From SZUA-545 sp050297855 (GTDB lineage Bacteria; Campylobacterota; Campylobacteria; Campylobacterales; SZUA-545), in assembly GCA_050297855.1 (NCBI GenBank), contig JBNKTC010000020.1, positions 124,001-188,000 of the forward strand: a stretch of 64,000 nt of DNA, given 5' to 3'. The translations under genes were made by a program, and so were the position numbers. The notes under the pieces were generated by a model. That model was not told where the DNA came from, searched no databases, and saw only the letters and a list, made by a program, of their open reading frames with translations. Positions 43,448-52,605 of the stretch are shown here, piece by piece; the first letter of the stretch is position 1; each line of letters begins with the position of its first letter.

Positions 43448-44077
43448 TTAGAAAAAGATCTTGATTCCGGCGTAGGCCGTCTTGTTCAGCGTATAGGCCT
43501 CATCATGGGTTTCAAACTTGAAATCGATCCCCCGAAGACCTGCGTAGACCCATCCTCCGTCGATCGGCTCGACGTTCAGCTCCAGGCGGTACTCGGAGTA
43601 GCGCTCCAGATCCTTGGAAAAGGAGAGGGATTTGGGCGCATAGTTATAGGTCCCCACCAGCATCGTCTTGACCCGAAGCGGGAAGGTATAGAGCAGTTTG
43701 AGCCGCATACCCAGGGCTGCGACCTCTTTCTCTTTCCCGTCGCCGTCGATATTGAGCTCCTCGTTCAGGATGCCGAATACACTCCGTACCCCGATACCGA
43801 ATGCGACCCCTTTGATATCGGTATAACCGACCTGGGTCAGCGTGACGTTATAGAGGGTATTTTTGATACCGTTATCGTCATAGGCGTTAAAAAAGCCCGC
43901 CCCGAAATAGGTCTGGGAGTTCCGCGACCAGTTGGTCACCGATGCGTAGTCGACCTCCAGGTCCTCTTCGTTGATATTGATCTCCACGACGCTGCCCGTG
44001 TTTCTGGCAGCCAGTTCGCTCACAAGACCCAAAATAAGAAAAAACCCTAGTAGTATCTTTATCGTGCGGTTCATCAT
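43448..44077 (-). CDS. YfaZ-like outer-membrane protein
   Basis: 209 residues with a signal peptide (ILLGFFLILGLVSELAAR) and a small beta-barrel ending in phenylalanine (KIFF), the usual sorting signal for outer-membrane proteins. Alternating strands such as KTMLVGTYNYAPKSL and EYRLELNVEP fit the YfaZ family. Function is unknown; its position among heptose genes ties it to envelope assembly. Start at the first of two adjacent ATGs. Confidence 0.75.
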   Translation of the reverse strand: MMNRTIKILLGFFLILGLVSELAARNTGSVVEININEEDLEVDYASVTNWSRNSQTYFGAGFFNAYDDNGIKNTLYNVTLTQVGYTDIKGVAFGIGVRSVFGILNEELNIDGDGKEKEVAALGMRLKLLYTFPLRVKTMLVGTYNYAPKSLSFSKDLERYSEYRLELNVEPIDGGWVYAGLRGIDFKFETHDEAYTLNKTAYAGIKIFF

Positions 44078-44082
44078 AATCC

Positions 44083-44529
44083 TTAACTTGAAATATCGTA
44101 ATCATCCAGCTCGATTATCTCGAGCTTTTTGAGCTCCTCCTCCTGGAGGACGGGGGTGAGCTTGGAAAGGTGCAGAGCGATCCCGTCGATCTGTTCACGG
44201 CTGAGATCCTGGACCTGCAGCTGCATCACCCCCTTGGAAGTGGAGCCGTAGCTTCCGTTTTTATATCCGATCAGTTTGGCCGAGATGGAGGACGCCGACT
44301 CCCCGTTTACCCTGGGATAGCCGCCTGCACCGTCGCCGTTGAGACCGTGGCAGCTGGCACAACGCGCCTCATAGATCGTCTTGCCGTCTTTAAAAGCGAT
44401 CTCCTCGACACTGTTCTTGGAGACGGGGTTCTCCTCCATCTCCTTCTCCTCGAAATAGTAGACGATATTGAGCAGCAGCGGCAGGACCAGCAGCCCGATG
44501 ATCACATACAATAAGAGGCGGCCAAGCAT
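44083..44529 (-). CDS. Membrane-anchored class I cytochrome c
   Basis: 148 residues: one N-terminal helix (VIIGLLVLPLLLNIVYYF), an acidic linker, and a heme c domain with CASCHG and a distal methionine candidate. It should carry electrons in the periplasm, perhaps to the cbb3 oxidase. Finding it between hldE and a yfaZ-like gene is odd; it is 3 bases from hldE and so almost surely in the heptose operon. Confidence 0.85.
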   Translation of the reverse strand: MLGRLLLYVIIGLLVLPLLLNIVYYFEEKEMEENPVSKNSVEEIAFKDGKTIYEARCASCHGLNGDGAGGYPRVNGESASSISAKLIGYKNGSYGSTSKGVMQLQVQDLSREQIDGIALHLSKLTPVLQEEELKKLEIIELDDYDISS

Positions 44530-44532
44530 AAT

Positions 44533-45960
44533 CTATTCCGTGCTCCGGATCTTGTTGATCGTCGTCGTCGTAGAGCGGCCGTCCACAAACTGGATCAGCT
44601 TCACCGTCCCGGCGATATCGCTTCCTACGACCTCCTTGCCTTCGTAATCGGCCCCTTTGGTCAGGATATCGGGTCGAACCCGTTTGATCAGCTCATAGGG
44701 CGTATCCTCTTCGAACACGACGACATAATCGACAATCCCGAGTGCCGCCAGGATATAGGCACGGTCGTCTTCGCATACGACCGGCCGGCTTTCACCTTTT
44801 AGGCGCCGGACACTGCTGTCGGAGTTGAGTCCGACGACCAGGACATCCCCTTCGGCTTTGGAGCGTTTGAGGTACTCCACGTGGCCGCGGTGGAGGATAT
44901 CGAAGCAGCCGTTGGTAAAGACCACTTTTCTTCCCTGGGATTTGAGGGCTTCGACCTCGGTTTCGATCTGGGCGAAACTTTTGATCTTGCTGCTGATCTC
45001 GCAGTGGTGGACCGTCCCTTCGTAGGCGATGATCTCGTCGATCGTCACCGTAGCACTCCCCAGCTTGCCGACAACGACTGCCGCGGCAGAGTTGGCCATC
45101 TGGGCCGCTTCGATGAGCGGTTTGCCCGCCGCAATGGCAAAGCCGAGGGTCGCCAGGACCGTATCCCCGGCCCCCGTGACGTCGTAGACCTCTTTGGCCG
45201 TCGCGTCGATCTTGGTCATGGACTCCTCGAAGATCGCCATCCCGTCTTCGGAGAGGGTGATGACACAGGCATCCAGTTTAAGCGTCCCCTTGAGATACTC
45301 CCCGGCTGCAAGCAGGCTCTCGCGGTCTGCGATATCGGTCTTGGAGGCGATAGAGGCCTCTTTTTTGTTCGGCGTTATCAGTGTCGCCCCGGTATATTTG
45401 GAGTAGTCGTTCCCCTTGGGGTCGACCAGCACCGGTTTGCCTGCCCCCTTGGCCAGCTTGATCACCGCCTGGGTCAGGGTCTCCGTCAACACCCCTTTTT
45501 TATAATCGCTCAACAGGACGACATCGTAGGAACTGATCCGTGTTTCGATCATCCCCAGCAGCTTCGCTTCACTGGCAGCCTCGATGTCCTCCTTGGACTC
45601 TTTGTCAAAGCGGATCACCTGCTGGTGCGATGCGATGACCCGGCTTTTTTTGGAGGTCCTGCGCCCGGGCTGGGCGATGACCATCTCACGGTTGACCGCC
45701 GTTGCGTCCAAGAGCGCATAGAGTTCGTCGGCCACTTCATCATCACCGATAACGGCGCAGGCATCCACTTGGGCACCGAGGCTCAAAAGGTTGTTCATCA
45801 CGTTCCCGGCACCGCCCAGGACCGCACTCTCCTTCTGCACCTCGACCACCTGGACGGGAGCTTCGGGACTGATCCGGTCACACTTGCCCCAAAGGTAATA
45901 ATCGATCATCAGATCCCCGATCACGAGGACCCGGGGCGCTACATTTTTAAGGTGTATCAC
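44533..45960 (-). CDS. hldE: Bifunctional heptose-7-phosphate kinase / heptose-1-phosphate adenylyltransferase
   Basis: 475 residues. The N-terminal PfkB-type kinase (about 1-315; VTGAGDTV contains the catalytic Asp) phosphorylates C1, and the C-terminal nucleotidyltransferase (about 340-475; TNGCFDILHRGHVEYL) adds AMP to give ADP-heptose. Both active sites look complete. It follows hldD directly (stop and start adjacent). Confidence 0.95.
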   Translation of the reverse strand: MIHLKNVAPRVLVIGDLMIDYYLWGKCDRISPEAPVQVVEVQKESAVLGGAGNVMNNLLSLGAQVDACAVIGDDEVADELYALLDATAVNREMVIAQPGRRTSKKSRVIASHQQVIRFDKESKEDIEAASEAKLLGMIETRISSYDVVLLSDYKKGVLTETLTQAVIKLAKGAGKPVLVDPKGNDYSKYTGATLITPNKKEASIASKTDIADRESLLAAGEYLKGTLKLDACVITLSEDGMAIFEESMTKIDATAKEVYDVTGAGDTVLATLGFAIAAGKPLIEAAQMANSAAAVVVGKLGSATVTIDEIIAYEGTVHHCEISSKIKSFAQIETEVEALKSQGRKVVFTNGCFDILHRGHVEYLKRSKAEGDVLVVGLNSDSSVRRLKGESRPVVCEDDRAYILAALGIVDYVVVFEEDTPYELIKRVRPDILTKGADYEGKEVVGSDIAGTVKLIQFVDGRSTTTTINKIRSTE

Positions 45961-46929
45961 TTAGGCAAGCTCTTTCTCGTAGATCGCTTTGATCTCGGAG
46001 GCATAAGCCGCGATCCCCTTTTCGATATCGTATCCCGGTTCATATCCGAGTACCGAACGGGTCGTTTCGATATCCGCTTCGGTATGGTTTTGGTAAAAGG
46101 CCCAGGGGTTGTCGATGTATTCGACTTCCGTATAGGTGTCCAGCTCTTTGTGCAGGATGCCCAGGACCTCGTTAAACTCCCGCGCACTGCCGCTGCCGAC
46201 GTTAAAGACACCGCTTGTCTTGCTGACAGCGGCTTTGATATTGGCCTGGACGACGTCTTCGATATAGACGAAGTCGCGCTTCTGCTGGCCGTATTTGAAG
46301 AGTTTGGGCGTCTTGCCCGCCAGGATCTGGAGGCCCAGCTGCAGCATCATGGACGCCGTCTTGCCCTTATAGACTTCTCTGGGACCGTAGACATTGAAGT
46401 AGCGCAGGCCCACGATGGAGATCTGCGGGTTCTCTTTCATGTAGCGGTAGGCGATGTTGTCCATCATCAGCTTGGAGAAACCGTAAACGTTTTCAGGCTC
46501 CTCCCCTTCGCCGACCCGGTTAGGGGCGGGAGAGTTGCCGTAGGTCCCCGCGCTGGAAGCGTAGACGACATTGGCGTTCATCGTCACGGCGATATCGAGG
46601 ATATCCTTGAAGGCGTTGGTATTGATATGGGTGACCAGCTTCTGGTCCATCACCGTCGTGTCACTGATGGCGGCCTGGTGGAAGATATAGTCGAAGTTGT
46701 AATCGTACAGGCGCTCAAGGTCTTCGATCTTGCCGATATCGCCGGAGATCACCTCCCCTTTAAACCCGCGGAGGTTTTTAAAATGGCCCAGGACGAACGC
46801 ATCGAACAGTACGATACGGGCAGTGGGGTAGTTCTCCTGAAGATGGAAGGCTACGTTGGCACCGATAAACCCGGCTCCCCCCGTGATCAGGATGGTCTTG
46901 TTGTTAAAATCGTAATCCGTATATTTCAT
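45961..46929 (-). CDS. hldD: ADP-L-glycero-D-manno-heptose 6-epimerase
   Basis: Extended SDR enzyme of 322 residues that converts the D,D- to the L,D-ADP-heptose used by heptosyltransferases. The NAD site ITGGAGFIGANVA is near residue 15, and the YGFSKLMMD Tyr-x3-Lys pair is present. The VYASSAGTYG segment gives the catalytic serine. In operon order gmhB, hldD, hldE. Confidence 0.94.
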   Translation of the reverse strand: MKYTDYDFNNKTILITGGAGFIGANVAFHLQENYPTARIVLFDAFVLGHFKNLRGFKGEVISGDIGKIEDLERLYDYNFDYIFHQAAISDTTVMDQKLVTHINTNAFKDILDIAVTMNANVVYASSAGTYGNSPAPNRVGEGEEPENVYGFSKLMMDNIAYRYMKENPQISIVGLRYFNVYGPREVYKGKTASMMLQLGLQILAGKTPKLFKYGQQKRDFVYIEDVVQANIKAAVSKTSGVFNVGSGSAREFNEVLGILHKELDTYTEVEYIDNPWAFYQNHTEADIETTRSVLGYEPGYDIEKGIAAYASEIKAIYEKELA

Positions 46930-46972
46930 CTATCACCTTTTAGATAATTCCTATATTATAGCAGTTTTACGT

Positions 46973-47494
46973 TTAGCCGAGCAATAAGACCGCCTCGCCA
47001 AGCGTGTCACAGACATACTTGGCGGCGGTTTTCTCCTCGTCGATCGCATGGCCGGAACGGACCAGGACATGGTTGGGGATCCCCGCCTTGACGGCGGCCT
47101 TGATATCGCTCTCCTTGTCGCCGACCAGCCAGGAGCCCGCAAGGTCGATGTCAAAATCGCGGCACGCCTTCTCGATCATGCCCGTCTCCGGTTTGCGGCA
47201 GTCGCACCCGGCATCCGGGGCGTGGGGGCAGTGGTAGATCCGGTCAACCCGGATGCCTTTCTCACGCAGCACTTCCGTCATCCACTCACTCAGCCTGAAA
47301 AAATCGTCCTCACCGTAATACCCCCGGCCGATCCCCGACTGGTTGGTGATGACGATCAGCAGGTACCCCTTTTCCTGGGCACTTTTCATCGCATCGAACA
47401 CGCCGTCGATAAACTCAAACTCTTCGATCTTGTGGACATAGTCGTGCTCTTTGTTGATCACCCCGTCACGATCCAAAAAAAGGGCTTTTTTCAT
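46973..47494 (-). CDS. gmhB: D-glycero-beta-D-manno-heptose 1,7-bisphosphate 7-phosphatase
   Basis: HAD-type phosphatase of 173 residues: FLDRDGVINKE (nucleophile and acid Asp), VITNQSGI, and the zinc-binding CPHAPDAGCDCRKP loop typical of GmhB. DKESDIKAA is the last HAD motif. First gene of the heptose operon, 43 bases upstream of hldD. Confidence 0.93.
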   Translation of the reverse strand: MKKALFLDRDGVINKEHDYVHKIEEFEFIDGVFDAMKSAQEKGYLLIVITNQSGIGRGYYGEDDFFRLSEWMTEVLREKGIRVDRIYHCPHAPDAGCDCRKPETGMIEKACRDFDIDLAGSWLVGDKESDIKAAVKAGIPNHVLVRSGHAIDEEKTAAKYVCDTLGEAVLLLG

Positions 47495-47597
47495 TTCACT
47501 CCCATCACATATCGCAAAAGGTTTCTTATTGCAACTTTCGATTAAAAAGCTAATGGTATCCAGCTTTATCTTGGAGATTTATTTAAGCTAAACGCGC

Positions 47598-47603
47598 TAT
47601 ACT
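47598..47603 (+). promoter_or_regulatory. Putative -10 box of the small cytochrome c gene
   Basis: TATACT within GCGCTATACTG, 32 bases upstream of the ATG at 47636, which has AAAGGGA at 47624-47630 as ribosome site. Confidence 0.5.
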
Positions 47604-47635
47604 GACGCAAATTTATCTTTAACAAAGGGAAAAGA

Positions 47636-47932
47636 ATGAAAAAAGTTCTACTTTCACTTCTTATCGCGGGCGCGACTTCTGCAATGGCTGCAGACGGTGC
47701 TGCACTGTTCAAAAAATGTATCTCTTGCCATGGTGCAAAAGCTGAGAAGCACGCTCTTGGCAAATCTCAGATCATCGCGGGCTGGGATGCTGCAAAAATC
47801 GAAGCAGCACTTAAAGGATACAAAGCCGGTACTTACGGCGGTCCTATGAAGGGTCTTATGAAAGGTCAAGTAGCTTCTTACAGCGATGCGGATATCGCTG
47901 CAGTTTCTGCTTACATCTCCGGCCTGAAATAA
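47636..47932 (+). CDS. Periplasmic class I cytochrome c (c553-like)
   Basis: 98 residues with a signal peptide (VLLSLLIAGATSAMA) and one heme motif CISCHG at about 31-36; the methionine ligand is probably in PMKGLMKGQV. This is a short c553-type electron carrier and a plausible donor for the cbb3 oxidase encoded at 59-62 kb. Codon choice and lower GC suggest strong expression. Convergent with ccoS. Confidence 0.92.
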   Translation: MKKVLLSLLIAGATSAMAADGAALFKKCISCHGAKAEKHALGKSQIIAGWDAAKIEAALKGYKAGTYGGPMKGLMKGQVASYSDADIAAVSAYISGLK

Positions 47933-47938
47933 TTTTTT

Positions 47939-47961
47939 ATCCCCTTCATTCAGAAGGGGAT
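47939..47961 (+). terminator. Hairpin between the cytochrome c gene and ccoS
   Basis: ATCCCCTTC and GAAGGGGAT pair perfectly around ATTCA. It starts 7 bases after the cytochrome stop; the T run (CTCTTTTTTTT) follows 15 bases later on the plus strand. It can serve both convergent genes. Confidence 0.6.
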
Positions 47962-47965
47962 CTTC

Positions 47966-48172
47966 CTACTCCTCTTTTTTTTCCATCGCTTTTAGTTTTT
48001 CCTCGCGTGCACGCGCCGCGTTCAACTCGTCCTCACCGTCAAAGAAGACCGTATGTGCCGTCTTGTCCTCATCATCGAACTGCCCTGTTTTCAATGCCCA
48101 CATAAATGCGATCACCCCCAGGATGCTCAGTAGCAGCGAAGCAATCAGTATCATCGTCAAAGTATCTGACAT
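47966..48172 (-). CDS. ccoS: cbb3 oxidase assembly protein CcoS
   Basis: 68-residue single-pass protein of the CcoS/FixS family needed for cofactor insertion in cbb3 oxidase. One helix (LTMILIASLLLSILGVIAFMWAL) followed by the family's GQFDD segment (TGQFDDEDKTAH). It starts 2 bases after the ccoI stop. Confidence 0.9.
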   Translation of the reverse strand: MSDTLTMILIASLLLSILGVIAFMWALKTGQFDDEDKTAHTVFFDGEDELNAARAREEKLKAMEKKEE

Positions 48173-48174
48173 AG

Positions 48175-50580
48175 TTATCCTTTAATATTTTTAATCCGCA
48201 TGGAGTTGGCCACGACCATCAGGGAGCTGAGCGACATGGCGATTGCGGCAACAAGCGGGATGATATACCCCGCTACCGCCAGCGGGATCGTTACCGTATT
48301 GTATGCCAGGGATATTGCCATATTTTGCTTGATAAACCCGTAGGTACGGCGTCCGAGTAAAAAGGCGTTCTTCAGACTGGCAAGCCGGTCATCCAGTACG
48401 ACGATGTCGCTCACATCGATGGCCACGTCCGCCCCGCTGTGCATGGCGATCGCAATATCGGCCTTGGAGAGGGCGACGCTGTCGTTGATCCCGTCGCCCA
48501 CCATGACGACGACCTTCCCCGCTTCATGAAGGCGCTCCACCGTCTCCGCCTTCTCCGTCGGCAGCATACCGGCATGGTACTGTTCGATCCCCACAGCCTC
48601 GGCCACCCGTCTGGCGCTGGAGGCGTGGTCTCCGGTAAGCATCATCACATCCAGCCCCATGGAACGGATCGCCGCGATCATCTCACCCGCATCCTCTTTG
48701 ACCGGGTCGTCCAGTTCGAAACGGGCGACGATCTTCCCGTCGACGGCACAGACGAAGAGGATATGTTCCGAGACGATGTCGCATGCGATCCCCTCCTCTT
48801 CCAAAAATGCCGCATTCCCGCCGACCAGGCGCTGCCCGCCGAAGTGTGCCGACACACCGCGGGCCTGAACGGTTTTCACCCGGTCGAGGGCCAGGGGTAC
48901 AAGCCCCTCGTCAAGCCGTTTGAGATATGCTGCCACCCCTTTGGATACAGGGTGGTTGGAGCCTTCGACCAGTGTATAGACCAGTTTTGCCGCTTCGGGG
49001 TCTCCGATCTCCGCATGAATCACTTCGGGCCGTCCCTTGGTCAGGGTCCCGGTCTTGTCCAGCAGCAGCACATCCGCTTTCGCCAGGGTCTCGATATATT
49101 GGGTCGCTTTGAACAGCACCCCCCGTTTCATCGCCTCGCCTATCCCGATCAGGGTCGCGATGGGAGTCGCCAGGGCCAGGGCGCAGGGGCAGGCGACGAT
49201 CACGACCGAGATCGTGATCAGCAGCGACGTCTCAAAAGCGCTCCCCGAGACAAAATACCAACCGATAAAGGCCAATACCGCGATGGTCAGGATCGTCATG
49301 GAGAAATACTCCGATACCCGGTTGGCCAGCTGTTCGATCTGCGGTTTTTTGTTAATGGCGTCTTCGATAAGCGTGATGATGGAGTAGAGTGTCGACGATT
49401 GATAGTCTTTATCCACCCGCAGGAGCAGCGACCCGTCCAGGTTGATGCTGCCGCTGATGACCGGGTCGCCGGCCCCTGCAGTCTCGGGGATGCTTTCGCC
49501 CGTGATGGAAGAGGTGTCGATACTGGCATCCCCGCTGGCAATGGTGGAGTCGAAGATGATCTTATCCCCGGCCCGGCACTCCACCAGATCGCCGACGATG
49601 ACCTCTTCGATACTCTTTTGCATCTTGACACCGTCCTTGACGACGATGATCTCCTGGGGAATGGAGGCGACCATCGTATCGATGGCGTCTACCGCACTCT
49701 TCTTGCTCCGGACTTCGAAAAACTTGCCGATCAGAACGAAGGTGACGATCATCGCCACGGAATCGAAATAGGGTTCCCTCCCAAGGATAAAGGCGGCATA
49801 GATAGAGTAGAAGTAGGCCGCACTGGCCCCCGTCGCCACCAGCAGATCCATATTGATGATCCGGTTTCTGAGCCCGTAATAGGCCCCCCGGTAATAGATC
49901 CAGCCGCTGTAAAAGAGGGTCGGGGTCGCCAGGAGGAACTCAGCCGCGTAGATCAGCTGCCTGACATCCTCCTCCATCCCGCTGAAAAAGCCCACATAGC
50001 GTGACAGCGCCAGCCACATGATATTCATCGTCGCAAAGATCGCCACCACCATACGGCTGATATATTCGCGCCGCTGTCTGTTGGCCCGCTCCTCCCCGCT
50101 GGCGGGATCGTACGGGTAGGCGTTATAACCGATGGAGCGGATCGTCTCGATGATCCGTGAGAGCGGGAGCTTGGTATGGTCCCACGTGATCTTGGCCTTG
50201 TGGGTCGTAAAGTTGATGTTGGCATCGATAATACCGTCAAGCTGTGTCAGGACCCGTTCGTTAAGCCAGACGCATGCCGCACAGTGGATCCCTTCCAGTA
50301 TCAGAGCGATAGAGCTGAAGTCGCCGTCGGTTTTGACATACTTCTTCGTAAAACTCTCCAGGTCGAAGCGTTCGACATCGTCGGTAAACTCCCGGGGCGG
50401 GTTCAGCTTGACGTCGCCCACTTTGCTGTAAAAACTATCCAGGCCTTCGGACCCCAAAAGATGGTAGACCCCCTGACACCCTTTGCAGCAAAAATGGTGA
50501 AGCGTCCCGTCAGACTCCTCCTTGATCATCACCTCATCGGGGTACTCCAGTCCGCAGTGGTCGCATACTATCTTACTCAT
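48175..50580 (-). CDS. ccoI: Copper-transporting P-type ATPase for cbb3 oxidase (CcoI/FixI)
   Basis: 801 residues. N-terminal metal-binding region with CDHCG, a CCKGC motif, then an HMA domain with GIHCAACVW; eight membrane helices; the translocation motif CPC in VACPCALALATP; phosphorylation motif DKTGTLTKG; GDGIND hinge. It exports copper for the oxidase's heme-copper site. It overlaps the histidine-kinase stop by ATGA and precedes ccoS. Confidence 0.93.
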   Translation of the reverse strand: MSKIVCDHCGLEYPDEVMIKEESDGTLHHFCCKGCQGVYHLLGSEGLDSFYSKVGDVKLNPPREFTDDVERFDLESFTKKYVKTDGDFSSIALILEGIHCAACVWLNERVLTQLDGIIDANINFTTHKAKITWDHTKLPLSRIIETIRSIGYNAYPYDPASGEERANRQRREYISRMVVAIFATMNIMWLALSRYVGFFSGMEEDVRQLIYAAEFLLATPTLFYSGWIYYRGAYYGLRNRIINMDLLVATGASAAYFYSIYAAFILGREPYFDSVAMIVTFVLIGKFFEVRSKKSAVDAIDTMVASIPQEIIVVKDGVKMQKSIEEVIVGDLVECRAGDKIIFDSTIASGDASIDTSSITGESIPETAGAGDPVISGSINLDGSLLLRVDKDYQSSTLYSIITLIEDAINKKPQIEQLANRVSEYFSMTILTIAVLAFIGWYFVSGSAFETSLLITISVVIVACPCALALATPIATLIGIGEAMKRGVLFKATQYIETLAKADVLLLDKTGTLTKGRPEVIHAEIGDPEAAKLVYTLVEGSNHPVSKGVAAYLKRLDEGLVPLALDRVKTVQARGVSAHFGGQRLVGGNAAFLEEEGIACDIVSEHILFVCAVDGKIVARFELDDPVKEDAGEMIAAIRSMGLDVMMLTGDHASSARRVAEAVGIEQYHAGMLPTEKAETVERLHEAGKVVVMVGDGINDSVALSKADIAIAMHSGADVAIDVSDIVVLDDRLASLKNAFLLGRRTYGFIKQNMAISLAYNTVTIPLAVAGYIIPLVAAIAMSLSSLMVVANSMRIKNIKG

Positions 50581-52559
50581 TCCTCTCCTCTTTCTTTAAC
50601 CGGCAGCGTAATCGTAAAGCGTGCACCTTCGTCACTGTTTTGTGCCCCCAGGCTTCCGCCCATATGCTCCTCGATAATCATCTTGGACATATAGAGTCCC
50701 ACACCCATGCCTTTGGTATCCTGTTTGGTCGTAAAATAGGGATCGAAGATCCACTCCATCACCTTAGGATCAATACCGCCCCCGTTATCCTCCACCGTGA
50801 TCAGGATCTCCCGAGTCCCGCGTCTGATCCCCACCGTCACTTTCGGTTTGGCGACACCCGTTGCCACCATGGCATCCTTGGCGTTATTCAGCAGGTTCAA
50901 GATCACATGGGCGAACTCGTTCTCATGTCCCCAGTAGATCACCGGCTCCTCCATCCCATCGAGGACGACTTCGATCCCCAGGTGCCGAAAGGTCGCCTCG
51001 ACGATCACAAGGACATCCCGGATCGTCTCGCTCAGACTGAAATCGACCTTCGCTTTCCCCGGCATAAAAAAGTTCCGGAAATCGTCGATCGTCGCGGACA
51101 TCTGCTCAATGAGCAGCATCCCCCTCTCGACCCTGTCCCGCAGAAAAATCCCGTCCAGGCGCTTGTCATCGTACGCTGCTTCGATGCTCTGCATCTCCAT
51201 GGCCAGGGCATTAAGGGGCTGGCGCCACTGGTGGGCGATGTTGCGTATCATCTCACCCATGGCGGCATGACGGTTCTGCTGCAGCAGCAGATGCTCTTTC
51301 TGGCGGTTTTTCTTCACCTCCTCCTTGACCCGTTTCTCTAGGGAGCGGTTGAGCAGCTCCAATTCAGCCGAGGTCCGGTTGATCAAATGGGTCAGAGCCG
51401 TCATGGAGGTGTTACCGATCTCCCGCCTGCCGGTTTCACGCCTCTTTTTTGCTCCCTCTTCCGATTCGGAGAGGGCGAGGATCGTCGTGGAGATATTGAG
51501 CAGTTCGCTCTCCCCGGCCCCATGGTAATACTCACCGTAGGCAAAAAAACCGGCCGTATCGGCCAGGGACTGCAGATAGGAGAACTCCCGCTCCAGGTCA
51601 CGGCCGAAAAAGGACTTCCTGGCCGAACAGGAGTAGATATGGAGTGATTCGATATGCTCGTCTGCCAATTGGGAATGGAGCGTCGCCGCCCCCTCGTCCA
51701 TCAGACCGAAACTCCCGAAACCGAACCGGACCGTCTCCCCCTCCCGGATATTACCGGCAAAGAGCATAGAGCCGTCCTCGAACGTCGCAATGGGACCCCG
51801 GCCGATATGGATCCCTTTACGCCAGAATACCAGGGGGAACTCGATCCCGGCTGCGGGCAGGGCATCGGCGACCCCATCGCCCAGGTAGTGGCGATAGATG
51901 TCTACAGGCGGCTTGTCGTCCAGTTCGTAGACACGGTTTTCCGATGCCCGCGTCACCTCCATATGCTTCCCGATACACTGCCAATTGAAAAGGTAGCGGT
52001 TTGAGACCCGCAGGTGATCCGAATCCAGTGCGACAACGGCGGCAGCCGATTCGCTGATAGCGGTCCGGTCAAAGACGAAACTCTTCTCAAATGCGTAGTT
52101 ATCCCCTGCACGCCCGCCCGCGATCACGATATGGGGAGCTTTTTGTGCCAGCATACGGATCAGGGTCTCCCCGTTGCTTTTCATTCCGTCACTAAGAACG
52201 ATCAGGGCTTTGGTCCGTTCTGTCACCATGTTGCCTATCGTATCGGCCGCCGCTTCGCAATCCCCCTCCAGCTCGACTAAAAGGGAGGAGATGTCTGTTT
52301 TTTCAAAACACGAAAAAGAGACCACGACCCGCCACTCGAGCATCTTGCCCGAGAGGATCTCCCCGGCCGTCGTGCAGCCGATGACATGGGCATGGGGGAT
52401 CTTTGCTGCCAGACAGGACTGGACCCTTCCGATCAGTTCTTTATCGACAACCCCGCAAAACACCTGGACCAGAAGCGCTTTCTGTTCTGCGATCCCATGT
52501 TCATCGATAAAAGCACCCAATTCGGCATCGCTGGTGTAGCGGGTGTTTAAAGTTCTCAC
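50577..52559 (-). CDS. FIST-domain sensor histidine kinase
   Basis: 660 residues, cytoplasmic. FIST N (about 25-230) and FIST C (about 235-370) sensor domains, a coiled coil, then HisKA with NIAHQWRQPLN (phospho-His) and HATPase with LLNNAKDAM, DNGGGID and GMGVGLYMSK. FIST domains are thought to bind small ligands such as amino acids. No response regulator gene is adjacent. Start is GTG 52559 with AGGAGAGG upstream. It overlaps ccoI, which suggests a link to copper or oxidase maturation. Confidence 0.88.
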   Translation of the reverse strand: MRTLNTRYTSDAELGAFIDEHGIAEQKALLVQVFCGVVDKELIGRVQSCLAAKIPHAHVIGCTTAGEILSGKMLEWRVVVSFSCFEKTDISSLLVELEGDCEAAADTIGNMVTERTKALIVLSDGMKSNGETLIRMLAQKAPHIVIAGGRAGDNYAFEKSFVFDRTAISESAAAVVALDSDHLRVSNRYLFNWQCIGKHMEVTRASENRVYELDDKPPVDIYRHYLGDGVADALPAAGIEFPLVFWRKGIHIGRGPIATFEDGSMLFAGNIREGETVRFGFGSFGLMDEGAATLHSQLADEHIESLHIYSCSARKSFFGRDLEREFSYLQSLADTAGFFAYGEYYHGAGESELLNISTTILALSESEEGAKKRRETGRREIGNTSMTALTHLINRTSAELELLNRSLEKRVKEEVKKNRQKEHLLLQQNRHAAMGEMIRNIAHQWRQPLNALAMEMQSIEAAYDDKRLDGIFLRDRVERGMLLIEQMSATIDDFRNFFMPGKAKVDFSLSETIRDVLVIVEATFRHLGIEVVLDGMEEPVIYWGHENEFAHVILNLLNNAKDAMVATGVAKPKVTVGIRRGTREILITVEDNGGGIDPKVMEWIFDPYFTTKQDTKGMGVGLYMSKMIIEEHMGGSLGAQNSDEGARFTITLPVKERGEE

Positions 52560-52605
52560 GCCTCTCCTGCCTCTTTTTTTCGATTATATCCAACGCACGA
52601 TGAGT

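Noticed and set aside
44881..46947. Long plus-strand frame opposite hldE and hldD (about 690 codons)
   Set aside because: hldE and hldD have complete family motifs on the minus strand; the opposite frame has none and no ribosome site.
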